From: an uncultured Candidatus Melainabacteria bacterium | GTDB taxonomy: Bacteria; Cyanobacteriota; Vampirovibrionia; Gastranaerophilales; Gastranaerophilaceae | NCBI GenBank assembly: GCA_934693215.1 | Contig: CAKUVB010000102.1 | Span: forward strand, 1 to 6,498 | Length of the DNA stretch: 6,498 nt | Direction: 5' to 3' | Part shown: positions 1 through 5,148 of the stretch, one piece after another | Layout of the letters: the number at the start of each line of letters is the position of its first letter | How positions within the stretch are numbered: position 1 is the stretch's first letter | The notes under the pieces: model-generated | The model's input: the letters and a program-made list of their open reading frames with translations, nothing else | What the model was told of the DNA's origin: nothing | Database searches by the model: none | Translations under genes and position numbers: made by a program

Positions 1-1045
1 TCTCCGCCACCGCAACATATAAGTCTGATGGTATTATACCATCAATTGGAACTGTATTATACAAAGCTCGTGCAATTGGACGATTTTCTACAATCGGAAC
101 ATTGTTGCTTTTTGCAATCTCTCGAATCTTAAATGCTACATAATCTATACCTTTTGCAATGACCATTGGTGCTGGTGCTACTGTTTTATCATATTTTATT
201 GCAACTGCATAATGAGTTGGATTTGTTACTACAACGTCTGCTTTTGGAACATTTGCCATCATACGTTGTTTTGACATTTGAATTTGAATAGACTTAATTT
301 TTGATTTAATTTTAGGGTCTCCTTCAATATCCTTAAACTCATCTTTTACTTCTTGTTTTGTCATTTTGATGGATTTTTCGTATTCCCAATCTTGATATTT
401 TTTATCCAATAGACCTAAAACTATCATTGCTAAACACATATTGATAAGCATTTTGATAAGAATTGAACATATAACACCTAAAGATGTCGCAGGGTCTGTT
501 CCAAGAATTGCAAATAATTCATCTTTTCTACCATTCGCAGTTGCATAACCACACGCACCTACAACAACAATTTTGATTATTGATTTAACAAATTCAACAA
601 TTGTTCTTGGTTCAAATGGATTAAAAAGTTTTTTTGCGTTTTGCAAAACTCTACGTGGTGAAATATTGTTAAAATCAAATTTTACCTTCTCTATGGCAAA
701 CACTTGTCCAACATTTAATCTAACAATTAACAATGCTGCTATTGCTAGGATTACAAGAAATGGTAAAACAACAGATACACAAACTTGAAAATAAGGAGCA
801 AGAAGTCCCATTACATTGTCTGTGCAAATTGTATGAGGATTAATATTGGTAAATGTAAACCTAAGTAAATCAAGGAGTTTATCAAGCATATATTTGCCCA
901 TAACAGCCAATAGACCTACAGACACAGTAATAACAAGAGCCGATGCTAAATCTTTGCTCTTGGATATATTACCACGTTCTCGCTCTTTCTCCCTTCGGCG
1001 GGGTGTGGCGGATTCGGTTTTTTCTGCAGCAGATTCGTTCCCCAT
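1..1045 (-). CDS. flhB: FlhB-family type III export apparatus protein (3' end cut by window edge)
   Basis: FlhB is an inner-membrane component of the flagellar (or injectisome) type III export gate; its self-cleaving cytoplasmic domain switches export from rod/hook to filament substrates. I translated 348 codons; about ten are missing at the left edge. The N-terminus carries the family signature EKTE..TPRRREKERERG.ISKSKDL (residues 8-33). Four hydrophobic segments lie near residues 34-53, 84-108, 150-169 and 188-213. The autocleavage motif NPTH is at 275-278, close to its position in the Salmonella protein, followed by the usual HYAVAIKYD and VPIVENRPIARALY blocks. ATG 1045 is chosen because the signature begins just after it and an in-frame stop lies 15 bases upstream. 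No Shine-Dalgarno sits directly before it. FlhB and the injectisome YscU/EscU proteins are hard to separate by eye; the sigma28-like promoter at 5086 favours flagellar. Confidence 0.96.
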   Translation of the reverse strand, partial: MGNESAAEKTESATPRRREKERERGNISKSKDLASALVITVSVGLLAVMGKYMLDKLLDLLRFTFTNINPHTICTDNVMGLLAPYFQVCVSVVLPFLVILAIAALLIVRLNVGQVFAIEKVKFDFNNISPRRVLQNAKKLFNPFEPRTIVEFVKSIIKIVVVGACGYATANGRKDELFAILGTDPATSLGVICSILIKMLINMCLAMIVLGLLDKKYQDWEYEKSIKMTKQEVKDEFKDIEGDPKIKSKIKSIQIQMSKQRMMANVPKADVVVTNPTHYAVAIKYDKTVAPAPMVIAKGIDYVAFKIREIAKSNNVPIVENRPIARALYNTVPIDGIIPSDLYVAVAE

Positions 1046-1054
1046 AAATATTTT

Positions 1055-1080
1055 GATTGGTTAAATTATTTAACCTAATC
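1055..1080 (-). promoter_or_regulatory. Inverted repeat / hairpin in the flhB leader
   Basis: Positions 1059-1075 are a perfect palindrome around one central base (GGTTAAAT and ATTTAACC on the minus strand). Adding GATT/AATC, with one bulged base, extends the dyad to 1055-1080. It ends nine bases before the flhB ATG. It lies downstream of the candidate promoter, so it would be transcribed and can form an RNA hairpin. It could instead be a DNA operator; the sequence alone does not decide. Confidence 0.6.
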
Positions 1081-1111
1081 TACTCCCCATAAAAATTGTA
1101 CGTACTCTATA

Positions 1112-1140
1112 ATTTTACCATAGACACTTCTATAAGTGAA
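1112..1140 (-). promoter_or_regulatory. Candidate sigma70-type promoter for flhB
   Basis: On the minus strand TTCACT (1135-1140) is followed after exactly 17 bases by TAAAAT (1112-1117). The bases before the -10 box read TGG, giving an extended -10 element. It lies between the metK terminator and flhB, so flhB need not depend on metK readthrough. Predicted initiation near 1105 gives a leader of about 60 bases. A short dyad, CACTT/AAGTG (1127-1138 region), overlaps the -35 side. Confidence 0.5.
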
Positions 1141-1160
1141 ATAGTAAAGGTTTATTAAGC

Positions 1161-1193
1161 AAAAAGACGAGTGGGTTAATCACTCGCCTTTTT
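1161..1193 (-). terminator. Rho-independent terminator of metK
   Basis: On the minus strand GGCGAGTG and CACTCGTC form an eight-pair stem with one G-U wobble and a seven-base loop, flanked by an A tract before and a T tract after. Read on the plus strand, the wobble becomes an A-C mismatch, so the structure fits the minus (metK) direction. It begins 23 bases past the metK stop codon. Confidence 0.88.
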
Positions 1194-1216
1194 GTTGAAA
1201 CTAATTTATTAGTTTA

Positions 1217-2485
1217 TTAAACGCAACAACTTGTTTTTAAGTATTGGCTTAATTTTGCAGCTTTATCTGTAGATTCCCATGGTACATTAATATCAGTACG
1301 TCCCATGTGACCATAAGCAGCTAATCTTTGATAGAATTTTCCACCATTTTTTGCCGGTAAGTTTCTTAAATCAAATTGTTTGATAATAGCCATTGGTGAC
1401 AAGTCAAAGTTTTCTTTAACGATATCTGAAATTTCATCATCAGATAATTTACCTGTACCAAAAGTATCAACGAATACAGAAATTGGTTCAGCAACACCGA
1501 TAGCATAAGCCAATTCTATTTCGCATTTTTCTGCAAGACCTGATGCAACAATATTTTTTGCAACATATCTTGAAGCATAAGCTGCTGATCTGTCAACTTT
1601 TGTTGGATCTTTACCGCTGAAAGCTCCGCCACCATGTCTTGAATAACCACCGTAAGTATCAACGATAATCTTACGACCTGTTAGACCGGCATCACCTTGA
1701 GGTCCACCGATTACAAATCTTCCTGATGGATTTATTAAGATTTTTGTTTCAGAATCTAGTTTGATTGTTTCTGTTTCAAATACATAGTCAATAACAAGAC
1801 GTTGTAAATCTTGTCTGATTATTTCTTGAACTTGTTTGTTGTCAGAAATACCATTAATTTCAGGGTCATGTTGAGTTGATAATACAATTGTATGTATTCT
1901 TGAAGGTTTTCCATCAACATATTCAACTGTAACTTGAGATTTACCATCAGGTCTTAAATATGATAATAAACCTTCTTTTCTAACTTGTGCTAATCTATAA
2001 GAAAGTTTGTGAGCTAAACTGATTGGTAATGGCATTAACTCAGGAGTTTCGTTACAAGCATAACCAAACATAATACCTTGGTCACCTGCACCAATACTTT
2101 CTGTTTCATCTACAGAAACATCAGCATTATCTTTTCTAGATTCTAATGCTTTGTTTACACCACCTGCAATGTCAGTAGATTGTTCATCAATACTTGTTAA
2201 TACTGCACATGTGTTTGCATCAAAACCACCGCTTGATTCTCCTACATATCCGATATCTTTGATTGTATTTCTAACTACAGACGGAATATCTACATAACAA
2301 TCTGATGTAATTTCACCAGAAACAAGTACCATACCTGTTGTAACAGAAGTTTCTGCTGCAACTCTTGATTGAGGGTACTTTGTTAAAAATTCGTCCAAAA
2401 TAGCGTCAGAAATTTGGTCGCATACTTTGTCTGGGTGTCCTTCAGTTACAGATTCTGAAGTGAACAAAAAATTCTTTGATTTCAT
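1217..2485 (-). CDS. metK: S-adenosylmethionine synthase (methionine adenosyltransferase)
   Basis: This cytoplasmic enzyme makes S-adenosylmethionine from methionine and ATP, releasing phosphate and pyrophosphate; the active form is normally a tetramer using Mg2+ and K+. The 422-residue protein is full length. Visible hallmarks are FTSESVTEGHPDK (8-20, with the catalytic His and metal-binding Asp), GAGDQG (132-137), FVIGGPQGDAGLTGRK (257-272), and the phosphate-binding stretch from DTYGGYSRHGGGAFSGKDP (276-294) into VDRSAAY (297-303). FACNETPELMPLPISLAH-like wording (GYACNETPELMPLPISLAHK, 141-160) resembles cyanobacterial MetK. The C-terminus ends in an unusual Cys-Cys pair (420-421). ATG 2485 has a strong AAGGAG eight bases upstream (2494-2499). 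The gene appears monocistronic, with its own terminator and a structured leader candidate. Confidence 0.98.
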   Translation of the reverse strand: MKSKNFLFTSESVTEGHPDKVCDQISDAILDEFLTKYPQSRVAAETSVTTGMVLVSGEITSDCYVDIPSVVRNTIKDIGYVGESSGGFDANTCAVLTSIDEQSTDIAGGVNKALESRKDNADVSVDETESIGAGDQGIMFGYACNETPELMPLPISLAHKLSYRLAQVRKEGLLSYLRPDGKSQVTVEYVDGKPSRIHTIVLSTQHDPEINGISDNKQVQEIIRQDLQRLVIDYVFETETIKLDSETKILINPSGRFVIGGPQGDAGLTGRKIIVDTYGGYSRHGGGAFSGKDPTKVDRSAAYASRYVAKNIVASGLAEKCEIELAYAIGVAEPISVFVDTFGTGKLSDDEISDIVKENFDLSPMAIIKQFDLRNLPAKNGGKFYQRLAAYGHMGRTDINVPWESTDKAAKLSQYLKTSCCV

Positions 2486-2499
2486 ATCAATATCTCCTT

Positions 2500-2540
2500 A
2501 ATTTATACACTACCGGTAAGTTTTTAAATTCCAACCCGGT
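2500..2540 (-). promoter_or_regulatory. Possible pseudoknot in the metK leader, abutting the ribosome binding site
   Basis: On the minus strand ACCGG (2536-2540) pairs perfectly with CCGGT (2512-2516). Within the loop, AATTTA (2525-2530) is complementary to TAAATT (2500-2505), which directly touches the AAGGAG Shine-Dalgarno at 2494-2499. Together they could form an H-type pseudoknot that affects ribosome access. It does not match any SAM riboswitch class I can recall. The six-pair second stem is all A-U and could be chance in AT-rich DNA. Confidence 0.35.
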
Positions 2541-2556
2541 CACTACATTAATAATA

Positions 2557-2585
2557 ATTGTATTACAAACACTAATATCGGGCAA
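2557..2585 (-). promoter_or_regulatory. Candidate promoter of metK
   Basis: On the minus strand TTGCCC (2580-2585) is followed after 17 bases by TACAAT (2557-2562), a good -10 match. Initiation near 2550 would give a leader of about 65 bases containing the whole candidate pseudoknot. A better -35 match, TTGACA, lies just upstream (2590-2595) but has no -10 box at proper spacing. Confidence 0.5.
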
Positions 2586-2620
2586 ATTTTGTCAATAATA
2601 TTCACATAAGTTTACTTTTT

Positions 2621-2649
2621 ATGATAAAAAAAAATATTTTGGATATAAT
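2621..2649 (+). promoter_or_regulatory. Candidate promoter of the 2685 gene
   Basis: A perfect TATAAT (2644-2649) is preceded after 17 bases by ATGATA (2621-2626), a four-of-six -35 match, with an A-rich run between them. Initiation near 2656 leaves a leader of about 30 bases. It is divergent from the metK promoter. Confidence 0.5.
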
Positions 2650-2684
2650 AACCTGTAGGAGATATAAAAAGAGAGGTTAGAACT

Positions 2685-3350
2685 TTGAATAATAAACTAA
2701 ATGACGGTGTAGGAAAGAAAATTGTAGAAGCACTAAAGAAACAATCAGAAGGTGAATTACCTGAAATAGTAGAAACACCAGCTGCTGTAGATGGCTTAAT
2801 ACCAAGTGTTGATGAAGCTATTTCTCAAGAAAAAGTTGAACCAACATCTGTCCCTGCGGATTTTTCAAGTATAAATACATTTGATTCAGGTGTATTTGTT
2901 GAAAAAGAAGTTGAACCAGAAGCTATTCAACCTCAAAATATGTTTACGGAGGATAATGTTTCTAATTCGTTCGCAGATATCAATTTAGATGCTTTTGAAG
3001 AGGAAGTTCAAGCTCCAAAATTTACTCCTGAAATAAATGATTTAGAAATGCCATCAAATATTGTTATTTTGAAAAAACTTATTTCACAATTACCAAGTGG
3101 TGTTACCAGACATACTGGTGCTCAAATCATTAAACAAACAATGGAAGCTCTTGGTATTTCTATGAAAAATGTACTAAAAGAAGCTCAAGATGTTCAAGAT
3201 AATTTGAAAGAATCTGCTAAGGAATGTCAAGCTACAATTCAAGAGTATAGAAAACAAATTGCAGCATTAGAAAAACAATCTCAAAATTATCAAAAACAAT
3301 ATGGTGCATTAAATGATTTGATTAGTTTATTTATTCAAACTACAAAATAA
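2685..3350 (+). CDS. Unrecognised acidic protein with C-terminal coiled coil
   Basis: I do not recognise this 221-residue protein. It starts at TTG 2685, supported by AGAGAGG eight bases upstream (2670-2676); the next in-frame Met is at residue 86. After a short basic N-terminal helix (residues 3-20), residues 21-120 are acidic, rich in Glu, Pro, Val and Ser, and probably disordered. Residues 122-158 look folded, from MPSNIVILKKLISQLPSGV through HTGAQIIKQTMEALGIS. Residues 159-218 form a long charged helix with coiled-coil spacing (VQDNLKESAKECQ, YRKQIAALEKQS), ending in hydrophobic LISLFI. There is no signal peptide or membrane segment, so it is probably cytoplasmic and oligomeric, with a flexible tail. 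Such layouts occur in scaffold and division or polarity proteins, but no function can be assigned. It is a single-gene unit between its own promoter and terminator. Confidence 0.88.
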   Translation: MNNKLNDGVGKKIVEALKKQSEGELPEIVETPAAVDGLIPSVDEAISQEKVEPTSVPADFSSINTFDSGVFVEKEVEPEAIQPQNMFTEDNVSNSFADINLDAFEEEVQAPKFTPEINDLEMPSNIVILKKLISQLPSGVTRHTGAQIIKQTMEALGISMKNVLKEAQDVQDNLKESAKECQATIQEYRKQIAALEKQSQNYQKQYGALNDLISLFIQTTK

Positions 3351-3376
3351 AGAATAATAAGATAATTATATAAATA

Positions 3377-3406
3377 AAAAAGACTCCTATTTCTAGGAGT
3401 CTTTTT
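3377..3406. terminator. Bidirectional rho-independent terminator
   Basis: A perfect 13-base-pair stem (3377-3389 with 3394-3406; core GACTCCTA/TAGGAGTC) closes a four-base loop, with A and T tracts at its ends. It works in both directions: for the plus-strand gene ending at 3350 and the minus-strand gene ending at 3437. The converging genes thus share one terminator. Confidence 0.92.
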
Positions 3407-3436
3407 ATACTAATTTTTGTTTTGTTCTTGCGTATA

Positions 3437-3832
3437 TTATGCATCTGCAATAGGTCGTTGACCTTCTAAATAAGTGCAAGTATCTGCGATTTTAGAGGCA
3501 GAACCAACAACTGATGAAAGAGCTGCAAAACCAGCTAAAGGTCCTGCAATCTTTTGAACAACCGGATTTTTCAAGAATTTAGCTTTTCCAAATATTTTCA
3601 AAATTTTAGCTTTTTTAGAAGCTTGAAGTAATTTAGATTCTTGAACTAACTTTACTGCACTATTACTAATTTTTGTAGAATTTTTTAATGTAGCAAAAGT
3701 TGCAGTACCAACAGCTCCACCAACAGCCATTTCTGTTGAATTTTCTTGAGCTCTTTGTTTTGCTCTTTGTACTTGTTCTCTTGTAATTGCTCTATGAGGA
3801 ACACCTACATAATTTGAAGTCATACCTTCCAT
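3437..3832 (-). CDS. Unrecognised Lys/Ala-rich small protein, second gene of a coupled pair
   Basis: This 131-residue basic protein is not recognised. Its ATG overlaps the TAA of the upstream gene by one base (TAATG), and a near-perfect AGGAGGTGA (3839-3847) lies six bases before it, so translation is probably coupled. A second Met at residue 4 is possible but less well placed. Residues 12-31 are polar and helical (REQVQRAKQRAQE). Residues 36-49 are Gly/Ala-rich (AVGGAVGTATFATL). Residues 60-95 are strongly basic (SKKAKILKIFGKAKFLK). Residues 96-112 are weakly hydrophobic (AGPLAGFAALSSVVGSA). There is no clear signal peptide, and the hydrophobic stretches are marginal membrane segments. The motif FGK..F...P.V....G at 81-97 has a counterpart in the partner protein, suggesting the two share ancestry or bind each other. 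Confidence 0.85.
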   Translation of the reverse strand: MEGMTSNYVGVPHRAITREQVQRAKQRAQENSTEMAVGGAVGTATFATLKNSTKISNSAVKLVQESKLLQASKKAKILKIFGKAKFLKNPVVQKIAGPLAGFAALSSVVGSASKIADTCTYLEGQRPIADA

Positions 3833-4560
3833 TATTTGTCACCTCCTGAAGCTCCTAATGCTAAATTCATGTTTGATTTATTATCGTTTCTACCAGCTAA
3901 ATCATCAATTATAACAGATGCTGTTGTTGATGCAGCCATTGTGTTTTCAACGCCTGATTGAATTTTATCTGCATTAATATTTTTCATGAAGCTTTTTGTA
4001 GCTTCTTTATATTCTTTAACTTTTCCAAGCATATTTTTAACGTTAGGTTTTTCTGCGAATTCTACAACTTTTTTACCGAATGGTGACATTTTAAGTTTAT
4101 TTATTAGAGGAGCTGCTTTTTTAGAGGCAAATTCGCTTGCAATTTTAAAGCCATTTGTTAGAGGGGTTGAAACTTTTTTTGCACCTTCCAGAACATTAGT
4201 TGCAGTTTTAGATTTTGCGAAATTTCTTAAAGCTCCAATTGTTACTTTAGAACCGTATTTTGCCATAATGAATGTTGTTGCAATACCGATTGCTGCAGAG
4301 GCAAATCTAACAACTTTTCCCGCACCTTTAGAAATAGCATTTGGATTTTTGTCTAGGTTGTCAGCTAAATCATCAAAACTTGCTCTTGTTTCGTTCAAAT
4401 CTTTTAATTTTGCATCTCTTTCAGATTCAATATCTTCTTGAGAAAACGTATCACTGTCATCATAATCATAATTATGATTGTAGTTATCATAATTATAATG
4501 TTCTCGTTGTCCGAATTTTACCGAATTAGTAACTGGTAATGAATTTTGAACTCCTAACAT
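3832..4560 (-). CDS. Unrecognised Lys/Ala-rich protein with Tyr/Asn/Asp tract, first gene of a coupled pair
   Basis: I read 242 residues from ATG 4560, because GGAG (4569-4572) sits eight bases before it; the in-frame GTG at 4569 would overlap that site. Not recognised. The N-terminus (LPVTNSVKFGQ, residues 8-18) leads into a low-complexity Tyr/Asn/Asp/His tract (21-37). An acidic helix follows (about 40-70). Residues 85-103 (RFASAAIGIATTFIMAKYG) are the only moderately hydrophobic segment and could be one membrane helix or a buried one. The remainder to about residue 197 is Lys/Ala-rich amphipathic sequence, including FGKKVVEF near 161. The C-terminus (AASTTASVIIDDLAG) ends in GGDK, whose codons also supply the next gene's Shine-Dalgarno. 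No signal peptide is seen. I found only a weak -10 candidate (TACAAT, 4625-4630) for the pair. Confidence 0.85.
   Translation of the reverse strand: MLGVQNSLPVTNSVKFGQREHYNYDNYNHNYDYDDSDTFSQEDIESERDAKLKDLNETRASFDDLADNLDKNPNAISKGAGKVVRFASAAIGIATTFIMAKYGSKVTIGALRNFAKSKTATNVLEGAKKVSTPLTNGFKIASEFASKKAAPLINKLKMSPFGKKVVEFAEKPNVKNMLGKVKEYKEATKSFMKNINADKIQSGVENTMAASTTASVIIDDLAGRNDNKSNMNLALGASGGDK
4465..4496 (-). repeat. Eleven-base direct repeat with 21-base period inside a coding tract
   Basis: The plus-strand word ATCATAATTAT occurs at 4465-4475 and again at 4486-4496. The 21-base period equals seven codons and keeps frame. It encodes the Tyr/Asn/Asp-rich segment of the 242-residue protein. Such a tract could expand or contract by slippage without breaking the frame. 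Confidence 0.7.
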
Positions 4561-4685
4561 ATCACACACTCCAAAAGGTCTAACACACTAATTGTAATGC
4601 ATGTAAAGGAAAAAATTTGCTAGTATTGTAGAAAATTTTTACAAAAGTTCATAAAAAAATAGTATATTTTTTATAATATACAAAA

Positions 4686-4708
4686 AGGCTCTGATGTAAT
4701 CAGAGCCT
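4686..4708 (-). terminator. Rho-independent terminator of the RHH regulator gene
   Basis: A ten-pair perfect stem (AGGCTCTGAT with ATCAGAGCCT) closes a three-base loop. On the minus strand it is followed by TTTTTG, so it terminates transcription leaving the gene that ends at 4753. In the plus direction no T tract follows. Confidence 0.88.
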
Positions 4709-4752
4709 AAAAATCCAACTATTTATATTATATTATGGCAATTGTTAAATTT

Positions 4753-4941
4753 CTAATCTAACAATGCTTCTAACATTTCAGCGTTTTTAGCTGCATAAGC
4801 AGTATTTCTGATTTTGTTACGATGAATGTAAGTTCTTAATGCTTCACGAATAAGTTCAGAACGTGAACGATTTTCGTTTTCTGCTACATTGTCGATTTCG
4901 CCTAAAAATTGTTCAGGCATTGAAATAAGTACTCTTGCCAT
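4753..4941 (-). CDS. Ribbon-helix-helix (CopG-family) DNA-binding protein
   Basis: This 62-residue protein has the classic ribbon-helix-helix layout. The DNA-contacting beta strand is ARVLISMP (2-9), helix A spans about 10-22 (QFLGEIDNVAENE), and helix B holds the typical NRSRSELIREALRTYI (24-39). Two subunits would pair their strands to bind the major groove. The C-terminal tail (45-62, Ala/Glu/Leu-rich helix) is short and could be an oligomerisation or partner-binding segment. ATG 4941 has AGGAG ten bases upstream (4952-4956). Many such proteins are antitoxins, but no toxin gene adjoins: a terminator follows at once and the next gene upstream is divergent. A stand-alone repressor or activator is more likely. 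A weak TATAAC box (4970-4975) overlaps a TATAC/GTATA dyad (4972-4984), as expected of autoregulation. Confidence 0.9.
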   Translation of the reverse strand: MARVLISMPEQFLGEIDNVAENENRSRSELIREALRTYIHRNKIRNTAYAAKNAEMLEALLD

Positions 4942-4971
4942 AATTTATATTCTCCTTTTTCTCTAGTTTGT

Positions 4972-4984
4972 TATACCCTGTATA
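4972..4984. promoter_or_regulatory. Small dyad upstream of the RHH gene, possible autoregulatory site
   Basis: TATAC and GTATA flank three bases, forming a perfect short dyad about 30 bases before the RHH start codon. It overlaps the only -10-like box (TATAAC on the minus strand, 4970-4975). Related AGTATAT words occur at 5001-5007 and, before the two-gene cassette, at 4661-4667. Short AT-rich dyads arise easily by chance. Confidence 0.3.
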
Positions 4985-5036
4985 TATTAATAAAGTATTT
5001 AGTATATAAAAAATTGCTATTTTAAGGTTATATAAT

Positions 5037-5067
5037 TTACATATTGTTACAATGTAAATAAATGTAA
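5037..5067. promoter_or_regulatory. Four-half-site symmetrical operator-like array
   Basis: The order is TTACA-N5-TTACA-A-TGTAA-N5-TGTAA. The half-sites start at 5037, 5047, 5053 and 5063, so each outer/inner pair is spaced ten bases apart. The whole array is symmetrical about position 5052. Ten-base spacing puts half-sites on one face of the helix, as for cooperatively bound dimers. It lies between divergent genes, about 19 bases upstream of the candidate sigma28 -35 element. Confidence 0.6.
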
Positions 5068-5085
5068 CAAATCACCCCAAAAAGC

Positions 5086-5113
5086 TAAAGATTTATATAA
5101 AACAAGCCGTAAT
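5086..5113 (+). promoter_or_regulatory. Candidate sigma28 (FliA/SigD-type) promoter
   Basis: TAAAGATT (from 5086) is followed by GCCGTAAT (5106-5113). The usual flagellar sigma28 pattern is TAAA-N15-GCCGATAA; here the spacer after TAAA is 16. The four-base GCCG core is unusual in such AT-rich intergenic DNA. Initiation near 5120 would leave a leader of about 30 bases before the ATG at 5149. A sigma70 alternative (TATAAG, 5120-5125) has no acceptable -35 box. Confidence 0.5.
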
Positions 5114-5148
5114 CAAAACTATAAGGAAAAATTATAGGAGAATTGATT

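Noticed and set aside
573..1064. Two short plus-strand open frames opposite flhB
   Set aside because: FlhB is unmistakable on the minus strand through the whole stretch, and these frames have no family features.
1070..1090. Six-codon upstream open frame (MGSRLG) in the flhB leader
   Set aside because: It starts with ATG and stops inside the hairpin, but has no Shine-Dalgarno and is short enough to be chance. Its GGGGAG is more interesting as a ribosome site.
2486..2600. Known SAM riboswitch upstream of metK
   Set aside because: The leader is only about 65 bases and shows none of the conserved cores I recall for SAM-I, SAM-II, SAM-III or SAM-VI. Only an unclassified pseudoknot candidate remains.
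3986..4441. Long open frame on the plus strand inside the two-gene cassette region
   Set aside because: It lies wholly opposite the 242-residue minus-strand gene, lacks a good ribosome site, and its hydrophobic product is what Lys/Ala-rich codons give in reverse. The minus-strand gene has start, coupling and neighbour support.
4591..4630. Promoter for the two-gene cassette from TACAAT boxes at 4591-4596 or 4625-4630
   Set aside because: Both are good -10 matches, but neither has a convincing -35 hexamer at normal spacing, so I did not list one as a feature.
4753..4941. RHH protein as the antitoxin half of a toxin-antitoxin pair
   Set aside because: No toxin-like gene adjoins: a strong terminator follows the stop codon at once and the upstream neighbour is divergent and much too long.
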